NCBI GenBank assembly: GCA_016717005.1
Contig: JADJUF010000039.1
Coordinates: 806,001 to 870,000, forward strand
Reading direction: 5' to 3'
DNA length: 64,000 nucleotides
Source: Myxococcales bacterium
GTDB lineage: Bacteria > Myxococcota_A > Polyangia > Haliangiales > Haliangiaceae
Part shown: one piece after another, positions 23,650 to 33,096 of the stretch
Layout: the number at the start of each line of letters is the position of its first letter
How positions within the stretch are numbered: the stretch's first letter is position 1
The notes under the pieces: generated by a model
The model's input: only the letters and a program-made list of their open reading frames with translations
Databases searched by the model: none
Told to the model about the DNA's origin: nothing
Position numbers and translations under genes: made by a program

Positions 23650-24162
23650 CTACAGCGCCGCGAGGACCGCGTCGACCGGCGGGTGATCGCCCGCGGCCGT
23701 CGACGCGTAGCGGTAGCCCACGCGGCCGTCGACGCCGACGACGACCACGCCGCCCTGCTGCCACGGGTCGCCCTGGGTCGCGCCCTGGCGGAAGCCGCCC
23801 CGCAGCGCCCGCACCGCCGCCATCGCCACGCCCGGACGCACGACCGTGGTGACGCCGCGCCGCAGCGCCAGCGCGCGGTACAGCGCCAGCGATGGATCGG
23901 TGTAGATCGCGCCGTCGAACCCGGTCGTCTCCCGGAACCCGGCGATGAACATCGGCGCGCCGTTGCCGATCACGTGCAGGCCGGCGCCGGCCGCCGCGAT
24001 GCGCTCACGGGCGTGGTGCAACTGCACCACCTGCTCGCGGCAGAACAGTCAACCGAAGTGGCGGACCAGCGCGAGCAGCGCCGGGCGGTCACGCCACAGC
24101 GCGTCGAGGCGCACGGCGGCGCCGTCCTCGTCCTGCACCGTCAGCGATGGATCGAGCCGCAT
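23650..24162 (-). CDS. Peroxiredoxin-like (AhpC/TSA type) selenoprotein with in-frame UGA
   Basis: Reading through the TGA at 24051-24049 gives a continuous 170-residue thioredoxin-fold protein. It runs from MRLDPSLTVQDEDG through LLALVRHFG-U38-LFCREQ, where family members have RHFG-C-x-F-C, then the helix VVQLHHARERIAAAG, HVIGNGAPMF, the YTDPSLALYRAL segment and the closing VVVGVDGRVGYRYAS strand. The UGA sits exactly at the first redox Cys of the UxxC motif (U38, C41), and a SECIS-like hairpin follows. It probably reduces peroxides or disulfides in the cytoplasm. Without read-through there would be two fragments, the second lacking a start. It is divergent from a ferredoxin/FAD oxidoreductase that may be functionally linked. 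Confidence 0.85.
24013..24051 (-). promoter_or_regulatory. Bacterial SECIS-like hairpin after the Sec UGA
   Basis: Reading on the minus strand, 18 nt after the TGA comes GTGGTGC-AGTT-GCACCAC, a perfect 7-bp stem with a 4-nt loop. The loop starts 25 nt after the UGA and has G as its second base. Both agree with the known bacterial SECIS rules (loop 16-37 nt after UGA, a G in the first two loop bases). It lies inside the coding sequence, as bacterial SECIS elements do. Confidence 0.65.
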
Positions 24163-24190
24163 GGCCTTTCGACGCCGGAGCGCACGACAG

Positions 24191-24206
24191 GTTACCGACG
24201 CGTAAC
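24191..24206. promoter_or_regulatory. Dyad in the 47-bp divergent promoter region
   Basis: GTTAC-CGACGC-GTAAC is a 5-bp inverted repeat with a 6-bp spacer. It lies between the selenoprotein start (24162) and the oxidoreductase start (24210), 4 bp from the latter. It could be the site of a shared redox regulator. It is short, so this is tentative. Confidence 0.35.
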
Positions 24207-24209
24207 AGC

Positions 24210-26867
24210 ATGACGCAAGCCGGCGAAAGTCCATTGTCCTGGCGCCGTCAAACCCCCTATGCTGGGGTGGTGACCTGGGTAGTTCCCCTCGGCCTGGGCG
24301 GGCTGGCCATCGCGGTCATGGCCCTGTTCACCATGCTGGGGGCGCGCAAGGCCCGGCTGGCCCAGGCCGTGCCCAACGCCGCCGCGCCGCGCATCCTGAT
24401 CCACGACATCAACGACGACCGCTGCACCGGCTGCGACGCGTGCGTGGCGGTGTGCCCGACCAACGTGCTCGATCTGGTCGCCAACAAGAGCCGCGTGCTG
24501 CGGTTCCACGACTGCATCCAGTGCGAGGCGTGCATGTGGGCGTGCCCGACCGAGGCGCTGGTGATGTTCCCCGAGGGCTCCGAGCCGCAGGCGCTCAAGG
24601 TGCCCGAGCTCGACGACAGCTACCAGACCGGCGTGCCCGGCCAGTACCTGATCGGCGAGGTCGCCGGCAAGCCGCTCGTCAAGAACGCCGCCAACCTGGG
24701 CCGCGGCGTGATCGAGCACATGCTCCGCACCGGGCTGCGCGGCGGCGCGCTCGGCACGATCGGCGTCGACGTGGTGATCGTCGGCTCGGGGCCGGGCGGG
24801 CTGTCGGCGGCGCTCACCTGCCTGCAGCGCGGCCTCTCGTACGTGCTGCTCGAGAAGGAGCAGGAGATCGCGTCGACGATCACCCGCTACCCGAAGGGCA
24901 AGCTGGTGATGGCCGAGCCCTACGACACCCGCAACCTGTCGCTCCTGCCGGTGTTCGACTCGAGCAAGGAGCAGCTGGTCGCGATCTGGCGCGAGCTGAT
25001 CGAGCGCACCGGCGTGCGCATCAACCAGGGCGAGGCGGTCGAGGCGGTGCAGCGCCTCGGCGACGGCACGTTCGACGTGCGCACGACCGTGGCCGGCTAC
25101 CGGGCCCAGCGCGTCATCCTGGCCACGGGCACCCGCGGCAAGCCGCGCACGCTGCAGGTGCCCGGCGAGAACCTGCCCAAGGTCGCCAACCTGCTCGAGG
25201 ATCCCGACGACTGGCGCGGCAAGGACGTGCTGGTGGTCGGCGGCGGCGACTCGGCGGTCGAGGCGGCGGTGGCGCTGGCCGACGCCGGCGCCCGCGTGAT
25301 CATCAGCTACCGCGGCAAGTCGTTCAACCGCGCCGCGCCCAAGAACAAGCAGACCATCGAGGGCTACGCCGGCCAGCAGCGCCTCAAGACCAAGTACGGC
25401 TCGCAGGTCGTCGCGTTCGAGCCCGACGCCGTGATCCTCCAGCTCGACGACGGCTCGCAGAAGCGCTACCCGAACCACGGCGCGTTCGTGCTGATCGGCG
25501 CCGACCCGCCGGTGACCTGGCTCGAGAAGCTGGGCGTCCGGTTCGTCTTGCGCCCGCACCAGTACTCGCTCGGCAAGACCGACGACTTCCTGCGCCGGCT
25601 GGCGGGCGACCTCCAGGATTGCCCCGAGGACGCCGCCCGCGCGGCCGAGGTGATCACCGGCCGGCCCCAGGCGCCGTCGACGCACGGCGGTGATCGCCTG
25701 CCGTCCGAGGTCGAGCGCGCGCTGGCCGCGGTGTCGCTGCCCGACGCCGCGAGCGGGCCGAAGAAGTGGCTGCGCGCCGCCACCGGCCTGTTCGGCACCA
25801 GCCCCGGCAAGAAGGTCGAGCAGCCGATCCCGCTGTCCGAGTTCGCCAAGCGCCAGCGCACCGGCGCCAGCGGGCGCCGCGACGCGCTGTCGGCCGGCGA
25901 GCGCACGCGCGTGCTGCGCATGCTGCGCGACGAGGGCGGCCGCCTCGCCGACGAGGAGTCGCGGGTGTCGTTCGTCGATCTCGCGGCGCTGCGATCGGCC
26001 CCGCCGGCCCGCGAGCCCACGCCGATCCCGCGCCCGGCGCGCGCGACCGGCCGACCGGCCCCGGGCAGCGTGCCGCCGCCGAACGGCGACATCGTCGCCA
26101 AGCCGGCGGTGATCGTCGGGCTGGCCAAGGCCACCGCGGCCGGGCCGCGCACGCGCTCGGGTCGGGCCGACGAGATCGAGCTCGGGCCGGGCGTGCGGAT
26201 GAAGCCGGGCAAGGCCCAGCGCGCCGCCGCGGCGCTGCCGGCCGAGCCGCCGCCGCGCCGCGGGCCGGTGACGCGGGCGCCGCCGGTGGCGCAGTTCACC
26301 GAGGAGCCGACCCGGCAGGTCGACGCGCCCGGTCGGGCCCTGCGGCGCGCCGCCGATCGCCGCGCGGAGTTCGATCGCGAGGATCCGACCCGCGCCGCCA
26401 GCGTCGACCCGCGCCTGCTGGCGCAGGCGAGCGAGGACGCGACCCGGATGTCGCACATCGATCCGCGCGCGCTGATGCAGCAGGAGGACGCGACGCGCCT
26501 GTCCCAGCTCGACCCCCGGGCCCTGATGGCGTCGGGTGACGCGACCCGGATGTCACGGCTCGATCCCTTGGCGCTGTTCGAGGAGGAGTCGACCCGCCAC
26601 GACGGCGACGGCACCTACTCCGGCGACAGCGCCACCGGCTCGATCGATCTCGGGCCGCGCGATCAGTCGCGGCGCTTCCCGCGCCTGCCCGAGGAGGACG
26701 CCACCCGCATGAGCGACCTCGACGCGCTGGTCGCGACCGAGCGCGAGCGCGCCCGCGGCGCCCGGCCGGCGCCGCCGTCACGGGCCTCGGTCCACGACGA
26801 GGCCACCCGCGCGATCGACATCGGCCGCCCGACCAGCATGAGCGACGTCGACTGGGATCTCGACTGA
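24210..26867 (+). CDS. Membrane-anchored 2x[4Fe-4S] ferredoxin / FAD-NAD(P) oxidoreductase with T-R repeat tail
   Basis: An 885-residue fusion. An N-terminal membrane segment (about residues 20-45) precedes two [4Fe-4S] motifs, C72-x2-C75-x2-C78-x3-C82 and C102-x2-C105-x2-C108-x3-C112. Residues 185-480 form a thioredoxin-reductase-like flavoprotein: FAD loop VIVGSGPGG (G192), ATG motif VILATGTRGKP, NAD(P) loop VVGGGDSAVEAA (G344), and a final FAD segment FVLIGADPP. The redox CxxC of true TrxR is missing, so electrons probably pass via the Fe-S clusters. The last 350 residues are disordered, with five or six repeats of the form E-D-A-T-R-M-S-x-I-D-P-R-A-L, a possible target of Ser/Thr kinases or FHA domains. 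Its stop overlaps the next ATG (TGATG). Confidence 0.87.
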   Translation: MTQAGESPLSWRRQTPYAGVVTWVVPLGLGGLAIAVMALFTMLGARKARLAQAVPNAAAPRILIHDINDDRCTGCDACVAVCPTNVLDLVANKSRVLRFHDCIQCEACMWACPTEALVMFPEGSEPQALKVPELDDSYQTGVPGQYLIGEVAGKPLVKNAANLGRGVIEHMLRTGLRGGALGTIGVDVVIVGSGPGGLSAALTCLQRGLSYVLLEKEQEIASTITRYPKGKLVMAEPYDTRNLSLLPVFDSSKEQLVAIWRELIERTGVRINQGEAVEAVQRLGDGTFDVRTTVAGYRAQRVILATGTRGKPRTLQVPGENLPKVANLLEDPDDWRGKDVLVVGGGDSAVEAAVALADAGARVIISYRGKSFNRAAPKNKQTIEGYAGQQRLKTKYGSQVVAFEPDAVILQLDDGSQKRYPNHGAFVLIGADPPVTWLEKLGVRFVLRPHQYSLGKTDDFLRRLAGDLQDCPEDAARAAEVITGRPQAPSTHGGDRLPSEVERALAAVSLPDAASGPKKWLRAATGLFGTSPGKKVEQPIPLSEFAKRQRTGASGRRDALSAGERTRVLRMLRDEGGRLADEESRVSFVDLAALRSAPPAREPTPIPRPARATGRPAPGSVPPPNGDIVAKPAVIVGLAKATAAGPRTRSGRADEIELGPGVRMKPGKAQRAAAALPAEPPPRRGPVTRAPPVAQFTEEPTRQVDAPGRALRRAADRRAEFDREDPTRAASVDPRLLAQASEDATRMSHIDPRALMQQEDATRLSQLDPRALMASGDATRMSRLDPLALFEEESTRHDGDGTYSGDSATGSIDLGPRDQSRRFPRLPEEDATRMSDLDALVATERERARGARPAPPSRASVHDEATRAIDIGRPTSMSDVDWDLD

Positions 26868-27082
26868 TGCAGTTCCCGCTGACCCAGCAGCTGATCGACG
26901 AGGCCCGACGGTTCGAGCTGCGCTCGGCCTGCCGCGACTGCTCCTTCTGGCTGGCCGCGCGCGGCGCGTGCGTGCACGGCTGGCCCGACGAGGGCCAGCG
27001 CCGCTGGCCGCTCGACGCCCACGCCACCGACGAGCCGACGCCGACCACGGCCGCCTTCTGCAAGGAGTTCGAGCTGCGCTAG
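26867..27082 (+). CDS. Small four-Cys protein, 71 aa
   Basis: Starts at an ATG overlapping the stop of the ferredoxin/flavoprotein gene (TGATG), so it is translationally coupled. The 71 residues hold four Cys in the order CRDC, GACVHGWP and FCKEFEL, a plausible zinc or Fe-S site. It has no signal peptide and probably stays in the cytoplasm next to its partner. Coupling to a redox enzyme suggests an accessory or electron-carrier role, which is inference. I do not know a named family. Confidence 0.75.
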   Translation: MQFPLTQQLIDEARRFELRSACRDCSFWLAARGACVHGWPDEGQRRWPLDAHATDEPTPTTAAFCKEFELR

Positions 27083-27097
27083 GCGCGCTCGCCCGTC

Positions 27098-27739
27098 ATG
27101 TCCCGCCCGCTCGTCATCGTCGGTGGTAGCGGCCACGGCCTCGACACCTACTGGCTGGCCGAGGCCTGCGGCTACGACGTCGTCGGCTTCCTCGACGACA
27201 GCGCCCACGAGATCGGCGACCGCATCCTCGATCGCCCGTGGCTGGGTCGGTCGGACGACTGGATCCAGGTCCAGGACGCCGAGCTGGTGGTCGCGATCGG
27301 CAGCCCGCGGATCCGGCGCGCGGTCGTGTCGCGCCTGACCACCGTCGGCTCGCCGCGGTTCGCCACGTTGATCCACCCGTCGGTCACGATCGGCCGGTTC
27401 GTGTCCGTCGCGCCCGGGTGCATGATCACCGCGGGCGCGCAGATCACGATCGACGTCACGATCGGTGAACACACCATCGTCAACCTCAACACCACGATCG
27501 CCCACAACGCGCGGCTCGGCGCGTTCGTGACGCTGGCGCCGATGGTGGCGATCTCGGGCAACGTGCGCCTGGCCGACGGCGTCGAGGTCGGCACCGGCGC
27601 GTGCGTCCGGCAGGGCCTCGCCGTCGGCGTCGGCGCGATGCTGGGCATGGGCGGCGTCCTGACCCGCGAGCTGCCGCGCGACGAGCTCCACGTCGGCAAC
27701 CCGGCGCGGTTCATGCGGGCCCTGCCGCCCTGGTCATAG
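27098..27739 (+). CDS. NeuD/PglD-type sugar O/N-acyltransferase (left-handed beta helix)
   Basis: A 213-residue protein. The N-terminal Rossmann-like part reads VIVGGSGHGLDTYWLAEACGYDVVGFLDDS, typical of the NeuD/PglD sialic-acid and bacillosamine family. From residue 90 come hexapeptide repeats (IHPSVTIGRFVSVAPGCMITAGAQI, and so on) forming a left-handed beta helix that trimerises and binds acyl-CoA. The catalytic-type His is in TTIAHNARLG. It closes with GNPARFMR. It transfers an acyl group to an amino- or hydroxy-sugar for surface glycan synthesis. It is 15 bp after the four-Cys gene; no other glycan genes are adjacent. Confidence 0.9.
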   Translation: MSRPLVIVGGSGHGLDTYWLAEACGYDVVGFLDDSAHEIGDRILDRPWLGRSDDWIQVQDAELVVAIGSPRIRRAVVSRLTTVGSPRFATLIHPSVTIGRFVSVAPGCMITAGAQITIDVTIGEHTIVNLNTTIAHNARLGAFVTLAPMVAISGNVRLADGVEVGTGACVRQGLAVGVGAMLGMGGVLTRELPRDELHVGNPARFMRALPPWS

Positions 27740-27859
27740 CCGGAGGCGCAGGCCGAGCCCGACCGACGCGCCGTCGATCGGCACGAACGTCCCCTGCACC
27801 ACCGCCTTCACGCGCCACAGGTTGGCCTCGACGCCCAGCAGCCAGGGGACGGCGCTCAT
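27734..27859 (-). pseudogene. Possible C-terminal remnant of an outer-membrane beta-barrel gene
   Basis: A 41-codon minus-strand frame within the 374-bp gap before 28114. Its end reads GASVGLGLRLRL and the preceding part VEANLWRVKAVVQGTFVP, like the last two strands of an outer-membrane barrel. Upstream the frame continues as Arg/Pro-rich low-complexity sequence with no barrel character, and no ribosome site is seen. It is probably the tail of a lost gene, overlapping the end of the acyltransferase gene by 6 bp. A short real gene cannot be excluded. I see nothing else in the rest of the gap. Confidence 0.3.
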
Positions 27860-28113
27860 CGGACGCTCGCGAGCTGGTGGACGGGGTGGACGGGCACGCT
27901 CGATCGTACGTGCTCGGCGCGGCCGTCGCGAGTTCGCGCCGCGATCGTGACGGCGGTCGCGCCGCCGCGCGCGCCGCCGCTGCTACCATCGGGCCGATCG
28001 ATGCAGGTGATCCTGGCGAGCGAGGTGCACGTCCCGCGCGGTCCCGACCGGCGCGGCGCCGACGCCAGCCGGGGCGGTGCGCAGCTCGCCGACGCGCCGC
28101 GGCCGGAGCGCGG

Positions 28114-28950
28114 ATGACCGCGCCGCTCGACGAGCTCTACGCCGCGCCGCTCGGCGAGTTCGTGGCGGTGCGTAAGCAGCTCGCGACCAACGCCAAGGCC
28201 AGCGGCGATCGCGCCGGCGCCGCCGCGCTCGCCAAGCTGGCGCGCCCGACCCCGTCGGCCTGGGCCGCCAACCAGCTGTGGCGGCACGCCCGCCCGCTGT
28301 GGGATCGCCTGGTCGAGGCGACCCGCGCGGTCGGCCGGGGCGATCTGACCGCGACCGGCGAGCAGCGCGCCGCGCTCGCGGCCCTGCGGGCGCGCGCGGT
28401 CGAGCTGGCCCAGGCGGTCGCCCAGCCAGCGTCCGAGGCCATGCTGGCGAAGCTCGATACCAACCTGCGCGCGCTGGCCGCCCACGGCTGGGGCGCGACC
28501 GAGCCGGGCCGGCTCGTCGAGGACCTGCCGCCGCCCGGGTTCGAGGCCATGACCGAGTTCACGCTCGCGCCCGCCGCGCCCGCGCCCGCGCCGCCAGCAC
28601 CACCCGCGCCGCCGGCACCGTCGTCGGCCCCAGCGCGACCGCCGGTCCTGACCGTCGTCGCCGACGACGAGGTCGCGATCGCGGCGCGCGCCGCCGAGGC
28701 CGCCCGCGCCGCCGCCGCCGCCGAGGCCGCCCGCGCCGAGCGCGCCCGCAAGGTCGCGCACCTGGCCGAGCGCCGCGCCGCCGCCGCGGTCGCCCGCGCG
28801 CGCGTCACCGAGGCCGCCGCCGCGCTGGCGCTGATCCGCGCCGAGGCCGATCGCGCCGAGCTGGCCTGGGCCGACGCCCGGGCCCGCGCCGAGGCCGCCG
28901 AGCGTGAGGTCGCCGTCGCCGCCGCCGCCCTCGGCGAAGCCCCGCCTTGA
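28114..28950 (+). CDS. Coiled-coil hypothetical protein (actinobacterial-like family)
   Basis: A 278-residue soluble protein. The N-terminal 120 residues (DELYAAPLGEFVAVRKQL, AKLARPTPSAWAANQLWR) look like a family I recall as hypothetical proteins in actinobacteria, with the typical K/R-P-t-x-A-W-A-x-N-x-L motif. A Pro/Ala linker at about 150-175 is followed by a long Ala/Glu/Arg coiled coil to the C-terminus. Function is unknown; coiled coils suggest oligomerisation or scaffolding. It ends 31 bp before the PsuG gene and is probably co-transcribed with it. Confidence 0.75.
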   Translation: MTAPLDELYAAPLGEFVAVRKQLATNAKASGDRAGAAALAKLARPTPSAWAANQLWRHARPLWDRLVEATRAVGRGDLTATGEQRAALAALRARAVELAQAVAQPASEAMLAKLDTNLRALAAHGWGATEPGRLVEDLPPPGFEAMTEFTLAPAAPAPAPPAPPAPPAPSSAPARPPVLTVVADDEVAIAARAAEAARAAAAAEAARAERARKVAHLAERRAAAAVARARVTEAAAALALIRAEADRAELAWADARARAEAAEREVAVAAAALGEAPP

Positions 28951-28981
28951 CAAGCCCCACGCGCCGGGCGACAAGCGCCGC

Positions 28982-29887
<906 letters not shown>

Positions 29888-29940
29888 CCCCGACCCGCGC
29901 AACAGTTGCCCGACGCCGGTGGCCGTGGCAAACGGGATCC

Positions 29941-31149
29941 ATGCGCGCATCGCCCTGGCTCGTCGCGGTCGTCGTCGCCCTCGTCGCTGGACCGGCCGCG
30001 GCCAAGCCGGTCCCGCCGCAGCACGGGCAGCAGGCGCCCCGGCCGCCCCCGCCGCCCAAGGTGATCAAGGATCCGCCGCCGCCGCCGGTGGTCGGGCTCA
30101 CGCGGATCGGCGAGCTGCGCCCGACCCGGGGCTACGTCGACGACGAGGTCGTCGTCGACGGCGGCGCGCTGATCGCCCTGGTGCGCGACGGCGTCGACGT
30201 GCGCGCCACCCGGATCACGATCGCTGATGGCACCGTCGCGGGCGAGGTCGCGATCGGCGCGGTGGCGCCCGAGCCGCACCACGTCATCCCGGTCGGCGAT
30301 CGCCTGCTGGTGGTCCACGGCGTCGAGACGCCGCGGGCCGCGACCCTGGTCGACGGCGCCGGCAAGCGGGTACGCGCGTGGAAGCCGGCCGAGGCGATCA
30401 GCCTGCGGATGATCAAGGGCAAGCCGACGCTCGTCGCCCACACCGCGACCGCCCGCGGCAAGGCCACGGTCCACCAGGTCGCCCTCTACGATCTGGCCAC
30501 CGGCAAGAGGCTGCCGAAGAAGGGCGCGCCGCTCACGCTCGGCCCCGACGGCCGCGACGCCAAGCTCGACTTCACCCCGACCTACTTCCTCGACGACCTC
30601 ACGCTCGCGGTCGGCGTGCGCGGCGGCGTGTTCCGCAAGGCCCAGAACCAGCGCTCGCCCGACACCTGGGCCAGCTACGATCTGGTCACCGGCACGTGGG
30701 TCGCCGACCAGCCGATCACCGATCCCATGGGCCTGGCGCGCAGCCAGCCGATCCTCGCCGCGCACACGGGCGAGCGCGAGTTCGTGCGCATGGCCGACGA
30801 CCTGTCGGCGCTCGAGCTGTGGCGCGACGGCGCGTCGACCGAGCTCGCGCTCGACCAGGCGCTGGTGCTGTACGACCCGACGTCGGTGCAGTACGCGCGC
30901 CGCGGCGACACGCTGTGGCTGTCGCTCACGGTCGACCCCACCAACCCGCCGGCGGTGAAGCGCCAGAAGGTCGACGCCCGCTACCTCGATCTGTTCGAGG
31001 TCCAGGGCGACCGCGCGGTCCGCCGGGCCCGGCTCCTCGTCGACAAGCCCGGCGTGCGCTGGGGCTGGGCCGGCGACGTGTGGTGGGCGCTCGAGAAGCG
31101 CGTCGGCATCAGCCGCGGCGGGCCGATCATGACGATGTACCGGCTCTGA
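29941..31149 (+). CDS. Exported beta-propeller-like protein, 402 aa
   Basis: A Sec signal peptide (MRASPWLVAVVVALVAGPAAA) is followed by a proline-rich stretch of about 25 residues and then repeated four-stranded blade-like sequence (GGALIALVRDGVDVRATRITIADGTVAG and similar) suggesting a beta-propeller. No catalytic motif is seen. It is probably periplasmic. It lies 53 bp after PsuG and is convergent with the PEGA-like lipoprotein gene. Function unknown. Confidence 0.65.
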   Translation: MRASPWLVAVVVALVAGPAAAKPVPPQHGQQAPRPPPPPKVIKDPPPPPVVGLTRIGELRPTRGYVDDEVVVDGGALIALVRDGVDVRATRITIADGTVAGEVAIGAVAPEPHHVIPVGDRLLVVHGVETPRAATLVDGAGKRVRAWKPAEAISLRMIKGKPTLVAHTATARGKATVHQVALYDLATGKRLPKKGAPLTLGPDGRDAKLDFTPTYFLDDLTLAVGVRGGVFRKAQNQRSPDTWASYDLVTGTWVADQPITDPMGLARSQPILAAHTGEREFVRMADDLSALELWRDGASTELALDQALVLYDPTSVQYARRGDTLWLSLTVDPTNPPAVKRQKVDARYLDLFEVQGDRAVRRARLLVDKPGVRWGWAGDVWWALEKRVGISRGGPIMTMYRL

Positions 31150-31213
31150 GCCGCGGCCTCGAGCACACCTGCGCAGGGCGTGGGGCGCGGCCGGCTGCGC
31201 CCGGGCGCGTCGG

Positions 31214-31822
31214 TCAGGGCCCGGCCGCGTCGAGCATCGCCGCGGGGTCGAGCACCGGCGCCGCGTCGATCGGCGGCGGCGGCGGCGCGGCGTCGATCGG
31301 CGGCGGCGTGCGGCGGGTCGGCCTTGGCGGGTCGACCGGCGCCGGGATCTCGGGCGTCACGCCGTCGCTGGTGATCTTCACGAGCCGGCCGTGGACGATG
31401 CCGTTGGTCACCGGCACGAACCGGTACCGGGCCAGGGTGTGGCCGGCCAGCACGAACGTGAACTCGTGCGCGATCCCACCGTCGCCGTCCCACACCACCG
31501 GGGTCACGCCGAGCCGGACGCCGTCGACCGCCGCGATCGCGCCGATCGGCGTCGAGCGCAGCAGCAGCTGCACCTGCTTGCGGTCGCGATCGCGGGCGCC
31601 GCCGCGCCCACCGCTGCGTGGCTGCGGATCGGGATCGAGCGCGAAGCCCGCGGCCGGGTCGTAGGTCGGCAGCTCGGTGATGCCGCCGTCGAGCGCGCCC
31701 CCGGCGTCGAGCGTCAGCGCGGTGCGCGGCGCCGGCGGCGGCCTGGTGTCACCGCCGCCACCGCCGCCGCAGGCGCCCCCGCAGGCGACCACGGTCGCGG
31801 CCAGGGCCAGGGCGTGCTTCAT
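31214..31822 (-). CDS. PEGA-like lipoprotein, 202 aa
   Basis: The N-terminus MKHALALAATVVACGGACGGG has a lipobox with the lipidated Cys at about residue 14, then a long Gly/Asp/Pro linker. Residues 80-150 contain a PEGA-like unit (QLLLRSTPIGAIAAVDGVRLGVTPVVWDG), a beta-sandwich seen in surface-exposed proteins. The tail is Pro/Asp-rich, with PPPIDAAPPPPPIDAAP repeats. It is the last gene on the minus strand before the acyl-CoA dehydrogenase, 45 bp away on the same strand. Function unknown. Confidence 0.7.
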   Translation of the reverse strand: MKHALALAATVVACGGACGGGGGGDTRPPPAPRTALTLDAGGALDGGITELPTYDPAAGFALDPDPQPRSGGRGGARDRDRKQVQLLLRSTPIGAIAAVDGVRLGVTPVVWDGDGGIAHEFTFVLAGHTLARYRFVPVTNGIVHGRLVKITSDGVTPEIPAPVDPPRPTRRTPPPIDAAPPPPPIDAAPVLDPAAMLDAAGP

Positions 31823-31867
31823 CGTCGACGACGCTACCGCACTCGCGGCGCCCGTGCACGCGGCCCG

Positions 31868-33037
31868 CTACTCGGCCTTCTTCTTCTTCTTGCCCGGCAG
31901 GATGTTCATCAGCTTGGCGATGATGCCCAGCATGATCTCGTCGGCGCCGCCGCCGATCGACATCAGCCGGGTGTCGCGGTACGCGCGCGACGCGACGTTG
32001 TCCCACATGAAGCCCATGCCGCCCCAGTACTGCAGGCAGGCGTCGGACACCTCGCGCGCCAGGCGGCCGGCCTTGAGCTTGGCCATCGACGCCAGCATCG
32101 TCACGTCGGCGCCGCCGACGTAGTCCTCGACCGCGCGGTAGACCAGCGACCGCACCAGCTCGACCTCGGTCCGCAGCTCGGCCATGCGGAAGTGGATGAC
32201 CTGGTTGTCGATCAGCGGGCTGCCGAAGGTGTGGCGGTCGCGGCAGTACGCGATCGTCGCGTCGATCAGCTTGTCCATGCCCTTGAGCGAGCTGGCCGCG
32301 CCGAACAGCCGCTCCTCCTGGAACTGGACCATCTGCATCATGAAGCCCATGCCCTCGCCGCCGATCCGGTGGCGCTGGGGCACGCGCACGTCCTCGAAGT
32401 AGATCGGGCACGTGTCCGACGCGCGCATGCCGAGCTTGTCGAGCTTGGCGCCGATCGTCACGCCCTTGGCGCTGGTCGGCACGACGATCAGCGTCTTGTT
32501 CAGGTGGACCGGGCCGTCGCCGGTGTTGGCCAGCAGGCACAGCCAGTCGGCCTGGGCCGCGTTCGTGATCCACATCTTCGAGCCGTTGATGACGTAGTCG
32601 TCGCCGTCCTTGCGCGCCGCGGTCTTGAGCGCGGCGACGTCCGAGCCGCCGCCGACCTCGCTGACCGCGATCGCCGCGACCGCCTCGCCGGTGATCGCCG
32701 GCGCCAGGAACTCGCGGCGCAGCTCGTCGGAGCCCCACCGCGCCAGCGCCGGCGTCGCCATGTCGGTCTGCACGCCGAGCGCCATCGGGATCGAGCCGCC
32801 GGCGCAGGTGCCGAGCTCCTCGGCCACGACCGCCGAGTACGAGTAGTCGAGGCCCATGCCGCCGAACGCCTCGGGCTTGTTCACGCCCAGGAGGCCCAGC
32901 GCGCCGGCCTTCTTGAACACCTCGTGGGCCGGGAACGCGCCCGCCGCCTCCCACGCGTCGCAGTGCGGGTTGATCTCCTTCTCGACGAAGTCGCGGACGG
33001 TCTTGCGCAGCTGCTTGTGCTCTTCGGTGAACTTCAT
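31868..33037 (-). CDS. Acyl-CoA dehydrogenase
   Basis: A 389-residue flavoenzyme, the normal length of the family. The N-terminal helical domain (FTEEHKQLRKTVRDFVEKEINP), middle beta domain (AIAVSEVGGGSDVAALKTAARKDGDDYVINGSKMWITNA) and C-terminal helical domain (LQYWGGMGFMWDNVASRAYRDTRLMSIGGGADEIML) are all present; the GADEI Glu matches the catalytic base of the main subgroup. It oxidises an acyl-CoA to the 2-enoyl-CoA, passing electrons to ETF in the cytoplasm. The C-terminus ends in a Lys-rich tail (KKKKKAE). It is 59 bp downstream of a large lipoprotein gene, with no ETF or other beta-oxidation genes nearby, so its pathway is unclear. Confidence 0.92.
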   Translation of the reverse strand: MKFTEEHKQLRKTVRDFVEKEINPHCDAWEAAGAFPAHEVFKKAGALGLLGVNKPEAFGGMGLDYSYSAVVAEELGTCAGGSIPMALGVQTDMATPALARWGSDELRREFLAPAITGEAVAAIAVSEVGGGSDVAALKTAARKDGDDYVINGSKMWITNAAQADWLCLLANTGDGPVHLNKTLIVVPTSAKGVTIGAKLDKLGMRASDTCPIYFEDVRVPQRHRIGGEGMGFMMQMVQFQEERLFGAASSLKGMDKLIDATIAYCRDRHTFGSPLIDNQVIHFRMAELRTEVELVRSLVYRAVEDYVGGADVTMLASMAKLKAGRLAREVSDACLQYWGGMGFMWDNVASRAYRDTRLMSIGGGADEIMLGIIAKLMNILPGKKKKKAE

Positions 33038-33096
33038 CGTCGGCGACGGTACACGCCGGTCGCGGCCGTCGCCACGGCCGCCGCCTTTCTTGCGCC

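Noticed and set aside
24192..26456. A 754-codon minus-strand frame opposite the ferredoxin/flavoprotein gene
   Set aside because: No protein family motif, His/Arg/Leu-biased as expected for the antisense of a GC-rich gene.
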